From positions 62,001 to 126,000 of the forward strand of contig NZ_BMPW01000020.1 of assembly GCF_014647795.1 (NCBI RefSeq): a stretch of 64,000 nucleotides of DNA, in the 5' to 3' direction. The stretch is from Actinoplanes campanulatus (lineage in GTDB: Bacteria > Actinomycetota > Actinomycetes > Mycobacteriales > Micromonosporaceae). The position numbers and the translations under genes are program-made. This document shows, one piece after another, positions 50,584-59,496 of this stretch (positions are counted from its first letter, which is position 1; every line of letters begins with the position of its first letter). Below the pieces are notes generated by a model. It made no database searches. It was not told the origin of the DNA and saw only the letters and a program-made list of their open reading frames with translations.

Positions 50584-52089
50584 ATGTCCTTGACCGCCGT
50601 GCTGCGCCCCGACACCGGCTCCGTCTCCGGCACCCCACAACCCGCCGCAGACCCGAGCTGGTACGACGCTGCCTGGAACCAGGCCGCGGGCAGCCCCGCA
50701 GTCACCATCACCTGCGCGATCCTCGCCGCCCTGGTCACTGGCCTCGCCGTCTACGCACTCACCCGCCGGCCCTCGAAAACCGACCTCGGCAAACGGCTCA
50801 TGTACGCGCCCTTGCTGCTGGTCAACGGCGCCGCCGTCTACGGCCAGGTCGCGTTCTTCTACGAAGAAGTCGCACCCCACACCTGGCCCACCCTCGGCAA
50901 GGTCGTCCTCGCCCTCGTCATCGCGCTCGCCATCGAATCCGTGTCCGTCTACGTCGGCTGGCACGCCCACGACGCGCTGCTCAAGAAGGCCACCAACACC
51001 GCCGCCCGGCTCCGCCGCTGGTCATACCTCATCGCCGCCGGTGTCGCCGCCATCAACTACGCCCACTTCGCCGACGACACCGGCCCGCTCGGCATCAACG
51101 CCGCCGCCGTCGCGTTCGGCATGCTGTCCCTACTCAGCCCCTGGCTGTGGGGCCTGCACACCCGCCGCGAACAACGCGTCCAACTACTCCGCGAAGGCCG
51201 CGTCGACGAAGCCGGCGCCACATTCTCCGGCGAACGGATCCGCTCATTCCCGATCCGCTCCTACCTCGCCCGCCGCTGGTCCATCGACCACTACGTCACC
51301 GACCCCCGTCAGGCGTGGGAGGGCTACAACACCGAACTCCGCACCCGGTGGGCCGTCGAATCCACCGACCAGCCCGGCTGGTGGCTGCGCATCAACCCGG
51401 CCGCCCGCGTCCGGCAACTGGTTGCGGCCACCACCGAACTTCGTGCCATCACCGAACGGCAGGCCGATGCCATCGCCGACCGGGACAACCGCATCGCCGA
51501 TGTCATGCAGGCACTCACCGCCGCGCACACCGAACTCACCGAGACGACCGCCGCCCTCGATGAGGCGACCGCCAAGAGCGTCACCGCCGACACCTCATTG
51601 CGGGAACTCACCGACCAGGCCGGCGCCGACCGGGAGGCACTCATCGCCGCCCACGAGACCGAGAAGGCGAACATCATCGCCGCCAAGGACACCGAACGCG
51701 ATGAGGCTTTGGCCAAGCGCACCAAGGAACTCACTGACGAGTTCAACGCGAAGCTCGCCGCGGCGAAGCTGACAAACCTTGCCCAGTACCGCCATGGGCA
51801 TCCCAAGAACGGCTCATCGAAGGGGCCGAAACATGCCTCATCGAAGGTGGCATCAGCGGCGGCGAGCAAGCAGCTCATGACCGACGAAGAAGCAGTTCAG
51901 GCCATGCTCGCCGTGCACAGCGACCCGAACCATGAGTGGTCGGACTATGCGGTCCGCAAGACCACCGGCGCCGGGTACGGGGCCCGTATCCCACGGCTCG
52001 TCGCGGCGTGGCGTGAGGCGGCCACCGATAAGGCAGCCGATGACAGTGCCGACGATGACAGCGGTGAGCCGTGGGCGGTTGGCCAATGA
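50584..52089 (+). CDS. DUF2637 membrane protein with coiled-coil domain
   Basis: 501 residues from ATG 50584, with no ribosome site. Four or five membrane helices lie between about 38 and 190 (ITCAILAALVTGLAVYAL, VLALVIALAIESVSVYVGW) in the DUF2637 pattern. From 280 to 415 a long coiled coil follows (LRAITERQADAIADRDNRIA, ETEKANIIAAKDTERDEALA), then a basic linker and an HTH-like end. DUF2637 (Spd-like) proteins are typical of actinomycete conjugative elements, near tra genes. Confidence 0.75.
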   Translation: MSLTAVLRPDTGSVSGTPQPAADPSWYDAAWNQAAGSPAVTITCAILAALVTGLAVYALTRRPSKTDLGKRLMYAPLLLVNGAAVYGQVAFFYEEVAPHTWPTLGKVVLALVIALAIESVSVYVGWHAHDALLKKATNTAARLRRWSYLIAAGVAAINYAHFADDTGPLGINAAAVAFGMLSLLSPWLWGLHTRREQRVQLLREGRVDEAGATFSGERIRSFPIRSYLARRWSIDHYVTDPRQAWEGYNTELRTRWAVESTDQPGWWLRINPAARVRQLVAATTELRAITERQADAIADRDNRIADVMQALTAAHTELTETTAALDEATAKSVTADTSLRELTDQAGADREALIAAHETEKANIIAAKDTERDEALAKRTKELTDEFNAKLAAAKLTNLAQYRHGHPKNGSSKGPKHASSKVASAAASKQLMTDEEAVQAMLAVHSDPNHEWSDYAVRKTTGAGYGARIPRLVAAWREAATDKAADDSADDDSGEPWAVGQ

Positions 52090-52295
52090 GATGGCTTCGC
52101 ATCGTGCATCGGCTGTTCGCGGTGACAGCCATCGCCGCCGGTGTCATCGGGATCCGCGATGCGTACGCCGGTGAGTTTCCGAACCAGGCGGCGTGGGTGT
52201 GGCTCGTTGCGAGCCTCGGTGTCATCGCCACCTACCGCCGCATGAGGACTGTGGCCCAACGCGATAACCACCAGACCCCCGAGGAGACCCGATGA
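52086..52295 (+). CDS. Small membrane protein (69 residues)
   Basis: ATGA-coupled to the previous gene. Two membrane helices (IVHRLFAVTAIAAGVIGI, AWVWLVASLGVIATY) and a polar tail. Resembles small spread proteins of actinomycete plasmids, by size and place only. Confidence 0.6.
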   Translation: MRWLRIVHRLFAVTAIAAGVIGIRDAYAGEFPNQAAWVWLVASLGVIATYRRMRTVAQRDNHQTPEETR

Positions 52296-52648
52296 CCACC
52301 ACCCCCACCGACTTGGCCCCCGTCATCGTCGTGTTCGACGAGTGCCATGGGCTGCTCGCTTCCAACAAGGCGGAACTCCCGGACCTCACCGCCGAGCAGA
52401 CGCTCGCCCTGATGCGTGCCGCTCATACCGAGATGAACCGGCGGGCCGCCCCCGTGGCCGAGACGGCGACCGACCAGCACATCAACACCGCCGGGTCGCT
52501 CATTGTGCTCGCCGGCGCGCTCACCGGACTCGCGCAAACCGCCATGACCCGTCCTGACCTGGTCGGATACCCGATCACCGCGAGCTTCGCGGCCATGGTG
52601 ATCGGCGCGGTCGTGCTGCTGCGCACCCCTTCCGGGAACGCCCGGTGA
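52292..52648 (+). CDS. Membrane protein
   Basis: 118 residues, ATGA-coupled. An acidic soluble start (VVFDECHGLLASNKAELPD) is followed by two membrane helices (SLIVLAGALTGLAQTA, ITASFAAMVIGAVVLL). Function unknown. Confidence 0.6.
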   Translation: MTTTPTDLAPVIVVFDECHGLLASNKAELPDLTAEQTLALMRAAHTEMNRRAAPVAETATDQHINTAGSLIVLAGALTGLAQTAMTRPDLVGYPITASFAAMVIGAVVLLRTPSGNAR

Positions 52649-52743
52649 AGCGCATGCCGCGCCGGGCGAGCCCGCGTGTTCCGTTCATTGTGCTCACCGT
52701 CATGGTGATCGGCTTCGTCTACGTCATCGCGCTTGTGGCCTGA
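52645..52743 (+). CDS. Single-helix membrane peptide (32 residues)
   Basis: GTG 52645 in a GTGA overlap. A basic start (VKRMPRRASPRVP) and one membrane helix (FIVLTVMVIGFVYVIALVA). Too short for most gene finders, but coupling supports translation. Confidence 0.5.
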   Translation: MKRMPRRASPRVPFIVLTVMVIGFVYVIALVA

Positions 52744-52770
52744 CCTGCGCAAACACTGAGGAGAAGTCGC

Positions 52771-53007
52771 TTGAAAGCCGTTCGTGGAACCACCGCCGAA
52801 GAACGTTCGGCGGCACGGCGTACCCGCCGAGGTCAGCGCCGGTTGGCGTTCTTCACCGAAGAGATCCGCAAGGCGGCGAACGGGCGTCAGCGGCTCCAAC
52901 AGGCCTGCCAGTTCGCGAAGGCAGTCGGTGACGAACTCGACGAGCACGGCCGCAACGAACTCGCGAAAGCGATCGCAGAAATAGCCGATCGGCGGAACCC
53001 GCGGTGA
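52771..53007 (+). CDS. Basic helical protein (78 residues)
   Basis: TTG 52771 after GAGGAG. RSAARRTRRGQRRLAFFTEE and IRKAANGRQRLQQACQFAKA: positively charged helices that could bind DNA or an acidic partner of the transfer machinery. Confidence 0.55.
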   Translation: MKAVRGTTAEERSAARRTRRGQRRLAFFTEEIRKAANGRQRLQQACQFAKAVGDELDEHGRNELAKAIAEIADRRNPR

Positions 53008-53191
53008 GCCCGCGAAGCCAGCACGGACCGGCGACCGGGCATGGCAGTCATGGCATAGCAGTCGCTGTGGCAGTGCCCGACCCGACTGCACAGGGCGAGC
53101 GCAGGCCTGTAGGCCTGCACGCCTGCGGGCGCGCGATCTTACACAGCAGTGCCTGTCACCAGCAAATGCAACCCTGAGGAGGTGCACCGCC
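53008..53191. other. Non-coding stretch with short repeats in the transfer module
   Basis: 184 bases with repeated ATGGCAGT/GTGGCAGT words (about 53040-53080) and the nested palindrome GCAGGCCTGTAGGCCTGC (53101-53118) followed by ACGCCTGC. An AGGAGG site for the next gene is at its end. It could be a cis-acting transfer locus; no direct evidence. Confidence 0.4.
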
Positions 53192-53623
53192 ATGTCGATC
53201 AGTGAAGCGTTCGACGGGGTGATCCCGGCCCGCCCGGTGTCACCCGCCGCCCCCCGACTCACCCCGCCGGCGAAGGTGGTGCGCATCCACCCCGACGCGC
53301 CCACAGACAGCCGCACCCGCCGCATGCCCCGAGCTGTCGCCGTCCGCCGGCTGGCCAGGGTCGTCTACACCGACGCCGCCGACTCGTGGATCACCGAGGA
53401 GCAGTCGCCGTCGGCGAAGACCGTGTGGCACACCGACCACACCGCCCACCTCGACAAGCCGTGGAAGCCCTACCAGGCGTGGGCCTACTGCTACCGGCCC
53501 GTCGCCGTCGTGGTCGCACTGGCGCTCGACGGCGTCAAGTGGCTGCTCATCCACCCCGCCCGAATCCTGCTGACCGGCACCGGCACGTTCGCCATCTACC
53601 TGATCTACCTCGTCACCCACTGA
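53192..53623 (+). CDS. Membrane protein with soluble N-terminus
   Basis: 143 residues, ATG 53192 after GAGGAGG. A polar, basic region (RRMPRAVAVRRLARVVYTDA) is followed by two C-terminal membrane helices (PVAVVVALALDGVKWLLI, ILLTGTGTFAIYLIYLV). Unknown role, likely in transfer. Confidence 0.6.
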   Translation: MSISEAFDGVIPARPVSPAAPRLTPPAKVVRIHPDAPTDSRTRRMPRAVAVRRLARVVYTDAADSWITEEQSPSAKTVWHTDHTAHLDKPWKPYQAWAYCYRPVAVVVALALDGVKWLLIHPARILLTGTGTFAIYLIYLVTH

Positions 53624-53648
53624 CCACCCCGGAAAGGACACATACGTC

Positions 53649-54020
53649 ATGAAGGTTCTCGCTTGGTTCGGGTTCGTGCTCGCCATCATCGGCGGCGCCG
53701 GGCTCGTCGGCGCTGGCTACGCCACCGTCGTGCAGGTCATCGCCGTCCTCGGCGTTCTCACTGTCATCGGCATCGATATCTACAAGGACAAGACCCCCAA
53801 CCAGTACGCCGTCATCGGCGCGTTCGTCGTCCCGTCGCTGATCGTCGGCATGAACGGCAAGGCCACCGAGAAGATCAGCGACGGATTGACCAGCTTGTGG
53901 GACTGGGCCGATCGCAACCTCGGCGACTGGGTCGGCACGACCACCGTCGGCCTGGCCCTGGCCGCGGTCGTCATCAGTTTCCTCGTCTCCCACAAGGCGA
54001 TGCCGCGCGGTGGGCGGTAG
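53649..54020 (+). CDS. Membrane protein (123 residues)
   Basis: GGAAAGGAC precedes the ATG. Four hydrophobic helices (LAWFGFVLAIIGGAGLVG, VVQVIAVLGVLTVIGIDI, YAVIGAFVVPSLIVGM, VGLALAAVVISFLV). Pattern of small integral proteins beside TraB genes. Confidence 0.6.
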   Translation: MKVLAWFGFVLAIIGGAGLVGAGYATVVQVIAVLGVLTVIGIDIYKDKTPNQYAVIGAFVVPSLIVGMNGKATEKISDGLTSLWDWADRNLGDWVGTTTVGLALAAVVISFLVSHKAMPRGGR

Positions 54021-54023
54021 CCC

Positions 54024-55271
54024 GTGGAGTTCATCGTCTGCATGCTCCTGGCATCGCTGATCACCGGTTTCCGGCCGGTCAGCGACCTGGTGCACCTCAT
54101 GAGAGGCCAGGAACCGCCCCACCTCACCAAGGCCAGGCTACGTGCCGAAACCGAGAAGCTGCGGCTCGCCGCGAAACAGGCCAAGACCGAGAACCGGCGG
54201 CCCCGGCCCGGTGAGGACAAGCCGACCATCGGCGACGTGGCCCGCGTCTATTGGGGCGACGCCCTCGCCGACGTGATCGCCGCCCACGACCGGCGGCGCA
54301 CCGAGAAGCACGCCCAGCGCGACGAGGACCGGGCAGCCGCCGAGGAACAGCGCCCGGCCCGCCGCGTGCGACCGCTGTGGAAAGAACGCCTCGCCCGGCT
54401 CGCTCAAATGCTGGTCCGCCCGGTCGGCGACGCCCGACACCCCGGCGACACCGAAACCACACCGGCACCGGCAGGTGACGCCTCAACCGAACCGAAGTTC
54501 ACCGACCCGGCCGGCACCCCCAAACCATCGGCAACGAAACTGCTGCACCGCTGGGACTGCGACGACTGCGGTATCGGCTGCGACGGCTACCCCGACGACG
54601 ACGCGGCAGCAGCCGCCGGCCAGCAGCACATCGACACCGTGCACGGCGGCCGCGGGCGTCCGATGTGGCGGCCCACGCCGATCCCCGACCGCGTCGCGGC
54701 CGACTGCCCCGGCTGCGGGCCAACCCCGGACCCGGACGCCGCCCTGTGCAGCCGGTGCGTGACGAAACGGATCGCCGCAGACCACAGGCACGGGCGGAAC
54801 TGCCGCCGGCCCGGCTGCCCTACCTGCACCGCCCCCCACAGCCACACTCCGCCCGTCGACAACCACAGCACGACACGTGACGAAGAGGAGAACCCCATGA
54901 CCGACACCATGCCCGCCGCGACCGGCGACGCCCACGACGTCGAATCCGCCCTCAACGAGTGCAGCCTGCTCGGCGACGACCTGACCCGCATCGACACCTC
55001 CCTCGACGTCATCGACGAGGCCATCACCTCCGCCGGCGCCGCCGCGGAGCGAATCGAGGCGTTCCTGATGTCGAAGAGAGTCGACGACTGCGCGGTCGGC
55101 GGCATGTCCGTGGCCCGCGACATGCTGTCGCCCACCCACATCAAGGCGCTGATCGACGCGATCAGCGCCGCCAAGCAGGGTGTGCAGGCCGCCGAGGAGG
55201 AGCTGCGGCGGCTGCAGGAGCTGGAGTCGCAGCTCAATGGCGCCGACGGGTCCGTGCTGAACGGCCGCTGA
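54024..55271 (+). CDS. Membrane-anchored zinc-finger/coiled-coil protein
   Basis: 415 residues from GTG 54024. One N-terminal helix (MEFIVCMLLASLITGF), a charged coiled coil (ARLRAETEKLRLAAKQAKTE), then several Cys/His clusters (WDCDDCGIGCDGYPDDD, CPGCGPTPDP...CSRC, CRRPGCPTCTAPH) and a C-terminal helical region (EEELRRLQELESQLNGADG). An in-frame ATG at 54898 has its own GAGGAG site, so a separate C-terminal protein of about 124 residues may also be made. Probably part of the transfer apparatus. Confidence 0.6.
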   Translation: MEFIVCMLLASLITGFRPVSDLVHLMRGQEPPHLTKARLRAETEKLRLAAKQAKTENRRPRPGEDKPTIGDVARVYWGDALADVIAAHDRRRTEKHAQRDEDRAAAEEQRPARRVRPLWKERLARLAQMLVRPVGDARHPGDTETTPAPAGDASTEPKFTDPAGTPKPSATKLLHRWDCDDCGIGCDGYPDDDAAAAAGQQHIDTVHGGRGRPMWRPTPIPDRVAADCPGCGPTPDPDAALCSRCVTKRIAADHRHGRNCRRPGCPTCTAPHSHTPPVDNHSTTRDEEENPMTDTMPAATGDAHDVESALNECSLLGDDLTRIDTSLDVIDEAITSAGAAAERIEAFLMSKRVDDCAVGGMSVARDMLSPTHIKALIDAISAAKQGVQAAEEELRRLQELESQLNGADGSVLNGR

Positions 55272-55370
55272 CCCTGCCGGACTCCACCCGTGATCGCCGA
55301 ACCCTCTGTTGGTTTGGCGGTTGCGGCACCAGCCCGGCACCACCACCCCGACCACACCTGGAGTTTTTCC

Positions 55371-57722
55371 GTGAAGACCGAGAACCGGCCCGTGCCGCTA
55401 CCGAACGGCGGACCTCCGGGCGCACCGCAGCAGGGCCGTGCCCGTCAGGCGTCGCGTGACCTGGACGGCAAGCTGCTGCTGCCGTCCGGCGCTGTGTCGT
55501 TCTCCTGGCACCACGCCGGCCCGAACGGGCAGACCGTGAAAGCACGGCGGCAGCCGGTGCCGGTCAACGACAGCGGCGAGGTCACCCACGTGGAATGGGA
55601 GTGCCCCGAGTGCCCGGACAGCGGGCAGTGGTTCTCCGCCAAGTCGAAGATCGAACGCCCGCTGTGCGGTATCTGCGGGGTACGCCTTCACAAGACCAGC
55701 GACCGGCGCATCTCCATTCCGTGGGGGCGCCTGTACCGGGATCACACGGGGTCTGTGAACAGTGCCGCCGCTACCAGCCTTGTGGGGATGGCGGGTGTGG
55801 CGGCGGACGTCGCTGACCTGTCACTGGCGGGAGAGGTCGCTCAGTTCGCGGCGATCCCCGCCATCGTGGCCGGGTCCTGGTGGATGACCCGTGCCTGGCT
55901 ACGCCGGCAGGCCGAGACGGACGAGGAACTCACCCGTGACACCATTGCCCGCCGCGCGCGCGGCGCCGGCTACCTGGCGGCAGCGGCCGGACTGTGGATC
56001 GAACTAACCGACGTGATCGGCTTCGCTGACCATGCGGCAGTCGCGCTCACCGCGTTGTTCGGGCTCGGGGTGGTCGGCTCCCGCCCGTACCGGCGGTGGC
56101 TGGCTGACCGGCGCGCCCAGGCACTCCGCCCGCCTGTGCCGCTCGACGACGAGGACGACCTGTACGACGACACGCCGCAGCCCAGCGAGGAAGACCTGCT
56201 GCGCGAGTACGTGCTCGCCCGCTGGGAGAAGGTGTCCGCGAAGGGTCGGGTGCTGCACGGCACCAGCCTCGAGAACATTCAGGCGTCGGTCGGTGGCTGG
56301 TCGGCGATCATCGTGGCGCACGACGACTCGGACCTGGATCCCGAGAAGTTCGACATGCCCGAACCGGTCCGGAAGATCGCCCGCGCCTACTCGGTCGGCA
56401 CCTCCATGGTGTCGATCATCGCGGATCCCCTCGACGCGAACCGGGCCATGATCCTCGTCCAGCGGACCAGCCCACTCTCGACCGGCAGCCGCTGGAACGG
56501 CGACGGCATCGACCTCACCACTGGCACCGCCGAAACCATGACCCTCGAAGACGGCAACCGCGGACGGCACCCGTTCTGGCGGCCCGGCTGGGGCGCCCTC
56601 ATGGAACTCATCGCCGGCTGCACCGGATCCGGCAAGAGCGAATACGTCAACCTGCTCCTCGCCCTGGAACGCAAGTCCGGGCGGGTGGTGTCGTGGGTCG
56701 GCGACCCGCAGATGGGCCAGTCTCTCGGTGACGTGCGCGACGGTGTCGACTGGTTCGCGCCGACGAACGAGGAAATCCTCGTCATGCTGCGCACCGCCGT
56801 GACGGTGATGCTCGCCCGCAACCTGCTGATCACACGGATGCGGGTCACCGAGACCCGGCCCGACGGGACAGTGGTGCAGCGGCGCGTCAAATACGTGGAG
56901 GTCTCCCCGGACTTCCCCCTGCTGTCGATCACCATCGACGAGGCGCACCTGCCGATGAACGACCCCGACGTCGGCAAGGAGATCGTCAAACTGTTGGCGC
57001 TGCTCGCCAAGTCCGGGCGTAAGGCCAACGTGAAGGTGCGGCTGTTGGTGCAGTCACCGCTGCTGTCCGAACTCAAAGACAGTGTGCTGCGCGCCCAGCT
57101 CGCCTCCGGCGTCGTCACCGTGTTCCGCACCGCCGACCGGCTCACCGGCCCCGCCGCCTGGCCCGGCGGGAAGATGCCCGGCGACCCGTCCGCCCTGCCG
57201 GCCGAATGGGAGGACGGCACCACCGCTGCAGGGGTCGGCTACAACTCGGCGACCGCCCGCATGCGGATGCGATCGGATTACGCCGGCGACCTGTGGGACG
57301 TCATGACCAGGGGTGACACCGTCAGCCTGGAAACGGCCGTGCTCGGAGCGGCAGGCCCGCTATACGCGGACCGGTGGAAGCGGCTCGAAGCGTTCGACAA
57401 CATGGACCCGGCCGAGATCCTCGGTGCGGGAATCCCGTCGAACCTGCTGGACTCCGCACCCGGCGACACCACCCCGCCCGCGGGCGGCCGGGAGGCGGTA
57501 CTCCGGTTCTTCGCCGACCGGTGGCTCGACGGCGACCGCGACCCGGTCCAGTTCGGCGACCTGGCTGCCGCTGTCCGATCCGTCATCAAGACTCGGGCCT
57601 GCACCAACGCGGTCAACAAGCTGGCGGGGGAGCAGATCCTCGACACCGATGGCCGTGGCGGCTATTGGCTGACCGAGTCCGGGGCCGAGCAGATCGGTGT
57701 GCTGGACGAGGTGATGGCGTGA
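55371..57722 (+). CDS. FtsK/TraB-type DNA translocase
   Basis: 783 residues from GTG 55371 (CTGGAG upstream). A zinc finger near 75-103 (WECPECPDSG, CGICGVRLH), then membrane segments (about 125-235), then the FtsK motor: Walker A GCTGSGKSEYVN near 416, Walker B LLSITIDEAH near 520, and DPSALPAEWEDGTTAAGVGY. The last 80 residues look like a winged helix (FGDLAAAVRSVIKTRACTNA, GEQILDTDGRGGYWLTESG). In actinomycete conjugation TraB moves double-stranded DNA between cells and binds short repeats by such a C-terminal domain. Confidence 0.85.
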   Translation: MKTENRPVPLPNGGPPGAPQQGRARQASRDLDGKLLLPSGAVSFSWHHAGPNGQTVKARRQPVPVNDSGEVTHVEWECPECPDSGQWFSAKSKIERPLCGICGVRLHKTSDRRISIPWGRLYRDHTGSVNSAAATSLVGMAGVAADVADLSLAGEVAQFAAIPAIVAGSWWMTRAWLRRQAETDEELTRDTIARRARGAGYLAAAAGLWIELTDVIGFADHAAVALTALFGLGVVGSRPYRRWLADRRAQALRPPVPLDDEDDLYDDTPQPSEEDLLREYVLARWEKVSAKGRVLHGTSLENIQASVGGWSAIIVAHDDSDLDPEKFDMPEPVRKIARAYSVGTSMVSIIADPLDANRAMILVQRTSPLSTGSRWNGDGIDLTTGTAETMTLEDGNRGRHPFWRPGWGALMELIAGCTGSGKSEYVNLLLALERKSGRVVSWVGDPQMGQSLGDVRDGVDWFAPTNEEILVMLRTAVTVMLARNLLITRMRVTETRPDGTVVQRRVKYVEVSPDFPLLSITIDEAHLPMNDPDVGKEIVKLLALLAKSGRKANVKVRLLVQSPLLSELKDSVLRAQLASGVVTVFRTADRLTGPAAWPGGKMPGDPSALPAEWEDGTTAAGVGYNSATARMRMRSDYAGDLWDVMTRGDTVSLETAVLGAAGPLYADRWKRLEAFDNMDPAEILGAGIPSNLLDSAPGDTTPPAGGREAVLRFFADRWLDGDRDPVQFGDLAAAVRSVIKTRACTNAVNKLAGEQILDTDGRGGYWLTESGAEQIGVLDEVMA

Positions 57723-57724
57723 CG

Positions 57725-57919
57725 TCAGCGCTGCCGGAACTCGTCGATGATGGTGTGCTGCATCAGGGTGAACCCATCGCGGATCTCTTTGGCTACCACG
57801 GCGAACCCGACTGTGACGGCTTTGATGAGGGCAGCATGGCGTTCGGCGGCGACCCGGTCTCGTTTCTCGGCGTCATCGACGAGCCGCTGGAGTTGCCGGG
57901 CGATCTCAGCATCGGACAT
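57725..57919 (-). CDS. Small helical protein (64 residues)
   Basis: ATG 57919. MSDAEIARQLQRLVDDAEKR, DRVAAERHAALIKAVTVGFA and EIRDGFTLMQHTIIDEF: one long amphipathic helix. It is opposite the transfer genes, with a two-base gap to the TraB stop. Confidence 0.5.
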   Translation of the reverse strand: MSDAEIARQLQRLVDDAEKRDRVAAERHAALIKAVTVGFAVVAKEIRDGFTLMQHTIIDEFRQR

Positions 57920-57978
57920 GAGCCGAGGGTAGCGGCCGGATCGCTGTACGGCGATCTGCCCGGTGGGGAAGTGCCTCA

Positions 57979-58701
57979 ATGACCGCGACCTACTCGTCCC
58001 GACGCCGCGCCGATGCCCGCTACCGGGGTGTCGTCTACGGCCTCGACGTCATCGACCACGACACGGGGCAGATCGTCCGCAACGACTACGTCGGCCAAAC
58101 TCGGCAACGTGGCCGGGGCCGGGAGAACCAGCACCGCGACTCGCAGCCGTGGGCCGACCTGATCGTCGGATCACCGCGAGTGCTGTGGGAAGGCCTGTGT
58201 ACCGACGTCGAACTCGACGAGATGGAACGCCTGTTCATTCAAGAGCCACCGACTGGTGAGCGGCCTCGCCTGAACTGGCTGTTGAACGAGGACAACCCCC
58301 GCCACGTGCCGAAGTGGGTGCTGGTCGACCAGCGCCATGAACGCGACGACCGGGAGGGTCGGCCGCGGTGGGTGCCCGTTGACGAGCGGCGGCGAGAGGG
58401 CCTGCTCGAGTGGGAGTCCGCACCCGTACAGCCAACGCGTCAGCCGAAGGTCCGGCGCCCATGGAGTTCGCGGCGGCGGCATCTGACCGGCCTCGGCGTC
58501 GCACAGGCGGTGTTGCTGCTGGCTGGCTGGCTCGCGCTGCTGGTGTACGGGCAGTGGCGTCAGGAGACGGCCCTCGCCGTGGTGGTGGCGTCCCTGGTGC
58601 TGCCGGTATGGGTGTGGGCGGGCTGCCCCATCCGCAGACGCGGGCGCCGGAAAGCCGCAGCCCGGGTCCGCAAGCGTCTCCAGTGGAGGCGGTCACGGTG
58701 A
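57979..58701 (+). CDS. GIY-YIG-like protein with membrane segments
   Basis: 240 residues. Residues 15-115 have GVVYGLDVIDHDTG, NDYVGQTRQRGRGRENQHR, PRVLWEGLCTDVELDEMERL and LNWLLNEDNP, the order of a GIY-YIG nuclease domain (GVY...YVG...R...E...N). Two membrane helices follow (AQAVLLLAGWLALLVYG, VVVASLVLPVWVWAG) and a very basic end. A membrane-bound nuclease next to TraB is unusual; activity is unproven. Confidence 0.6.
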   Translation: MTATYSSRRRADARYRGVVYGLDVIDHDTGQIVRNDYVGQTRQRGRGRENQHRDSQPWADLIVGSPRVLWEGLCTDVELDEMERLFIQEPPTGERPRLNWLLNEDNPRHVPKWVLVDQRHERDDREGRPRWVPVDERRREGLLEWESAPVQPTRQPKVRRPWSSRRRHLTGLGVAQAVLLLAGWLALLVYGQWRQETALAVVVASLVLPVWVWAGCPIRRRGRRKAAARVRKRLQWRRSR

Positions 58702-58988
58702 CCCGGCCCCGCAACGAGCGTGCCGGGCACCCGCCGTGGTGCGAACACGACGAAGGTGCTGGCCGTCTGGTGCGGCACCGATCCCGGCGGTTTCGGGTGG
58801 GCGCCCGGCGCCGGATCGGTGACCGCGGTGAAGTCACCGCCTGTCTCACCCAGACCGGTGACGGGCCGACGTGGCTGACCATCAACGCCGCCCACATGGT
58901 CGGCGTTTCCGTAGACATCGCGCTGCTCGACACCGCCGAGCTGCGAGACGCGCTGACCGGGCTGTTGCTGGCGGCCGGCTACGAGTAG
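58698..58988 (+). CDS. DUF6907-like small protein
   Basis: 96 residues from GTG 58698 in a GTGA overlap. HPPWCEHDEGAGRLVRHRSR is a shortened form of the CP.WC..(D/H) opening; GPTWLTINAAHMVGVSVDIA and a C-terminal helix (LRDALTGLLLAAGY) fit DUF6907. A second possible member lies at 42513-42857. Confidence 0.55.
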   Translation: MTRPRNERAGHPPWCEHDEGAGRLVRHRSRRFRVGARRRIGDRGEVTACLTQTGDGPTWLTINAAHMVGVSVDIALLDTAELRDALTGLLLAAGYE

Positions 58989-59042
58989 TGCTCCGAAACC
59001 AGAGAGAGGCTGCGGGGTCCTTCGTTCGATACAACCCCTATC

Positions 59043-59061
59043 GCTTCCTATTTTAGGAAGC
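59043..59061. promoter_or_regulatory. Operator-like palindrome
   Basis: GCTTCCTA-TTT-TAGGAAGC is a perfect palindrome in an AT-rich promoter region, about 60 bases before the next start. Likely a repressor site. Confidence 0.6.
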
Positions 59062-59119
59062 TACTGTGGTGTCAGCGGTCAGGGGAAACAGCCCCAGACC
59101 CCACCGGAAGGAACCGGCC

Positions 59120-59428
59120 ATGACCACTCACTTCGCCTGCATCGCCACCGCCCCCGATGTAGTCGCGGATAACGTCTGCGACCTCAGCATCGGCACCGCC
59201 ACCATCACCGGCTACCGACTCGACGACGCCGGCAACGAAACCGCCGAGTACGCGATGAGCGACAACATCATCTTCACCGCCGACCTGACCGTGCTGGTGA
59301 ACGACGAGGACAAGCTCGCCAAGGCAGCCAACGAGGCCGACGAGATGCTCACCAAGAACGCCTGGACCCGCACCGCCGCCTGGGACATCGTCGACAACGC
59401 CATGTACGCCGAAGTCGAGCCTGCCTGA
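59120..59428 (+). CDS. Hypothetical acidic protein
   Basis: 102 residues from ATG 59120 (GGAAGGAACC upstream). Strongly acidic; ATITGYRLDDAGNETAEYAM, ADLTVLVNDEDKLAKAANEA. Preceded by the palindromic operator and followed at once by a terminator, so it is a single regulated gene. Not recognised. Confidence 0.6.
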   Translation: MTTHFACIATAPDVVADNVCDLSIGTATITGYRLDDAGNETAEYAMSDNIIFTADLTVLVNDEDKLAKAANEADEMLTKNAWTRTAAWDIVDNAMYAEVEPA

Positions 59429-59441
59429 CCAGAACCATCCG

Positions 59442-59480
59442 ACAGTGACCCCGGACCGTCTCGGCCGGGGTCACTGTTTA
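59442..59480 (+). terminator. Rho-independent terminator
   Basis: ACAGTGACCCCGG pairs exactly with CCGGGGTCACTGT around ten bases and is followed by TTACCC. Confidence 0.8.
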
Positions 59481-59496
59481 CCCAAAGGGAGACACC

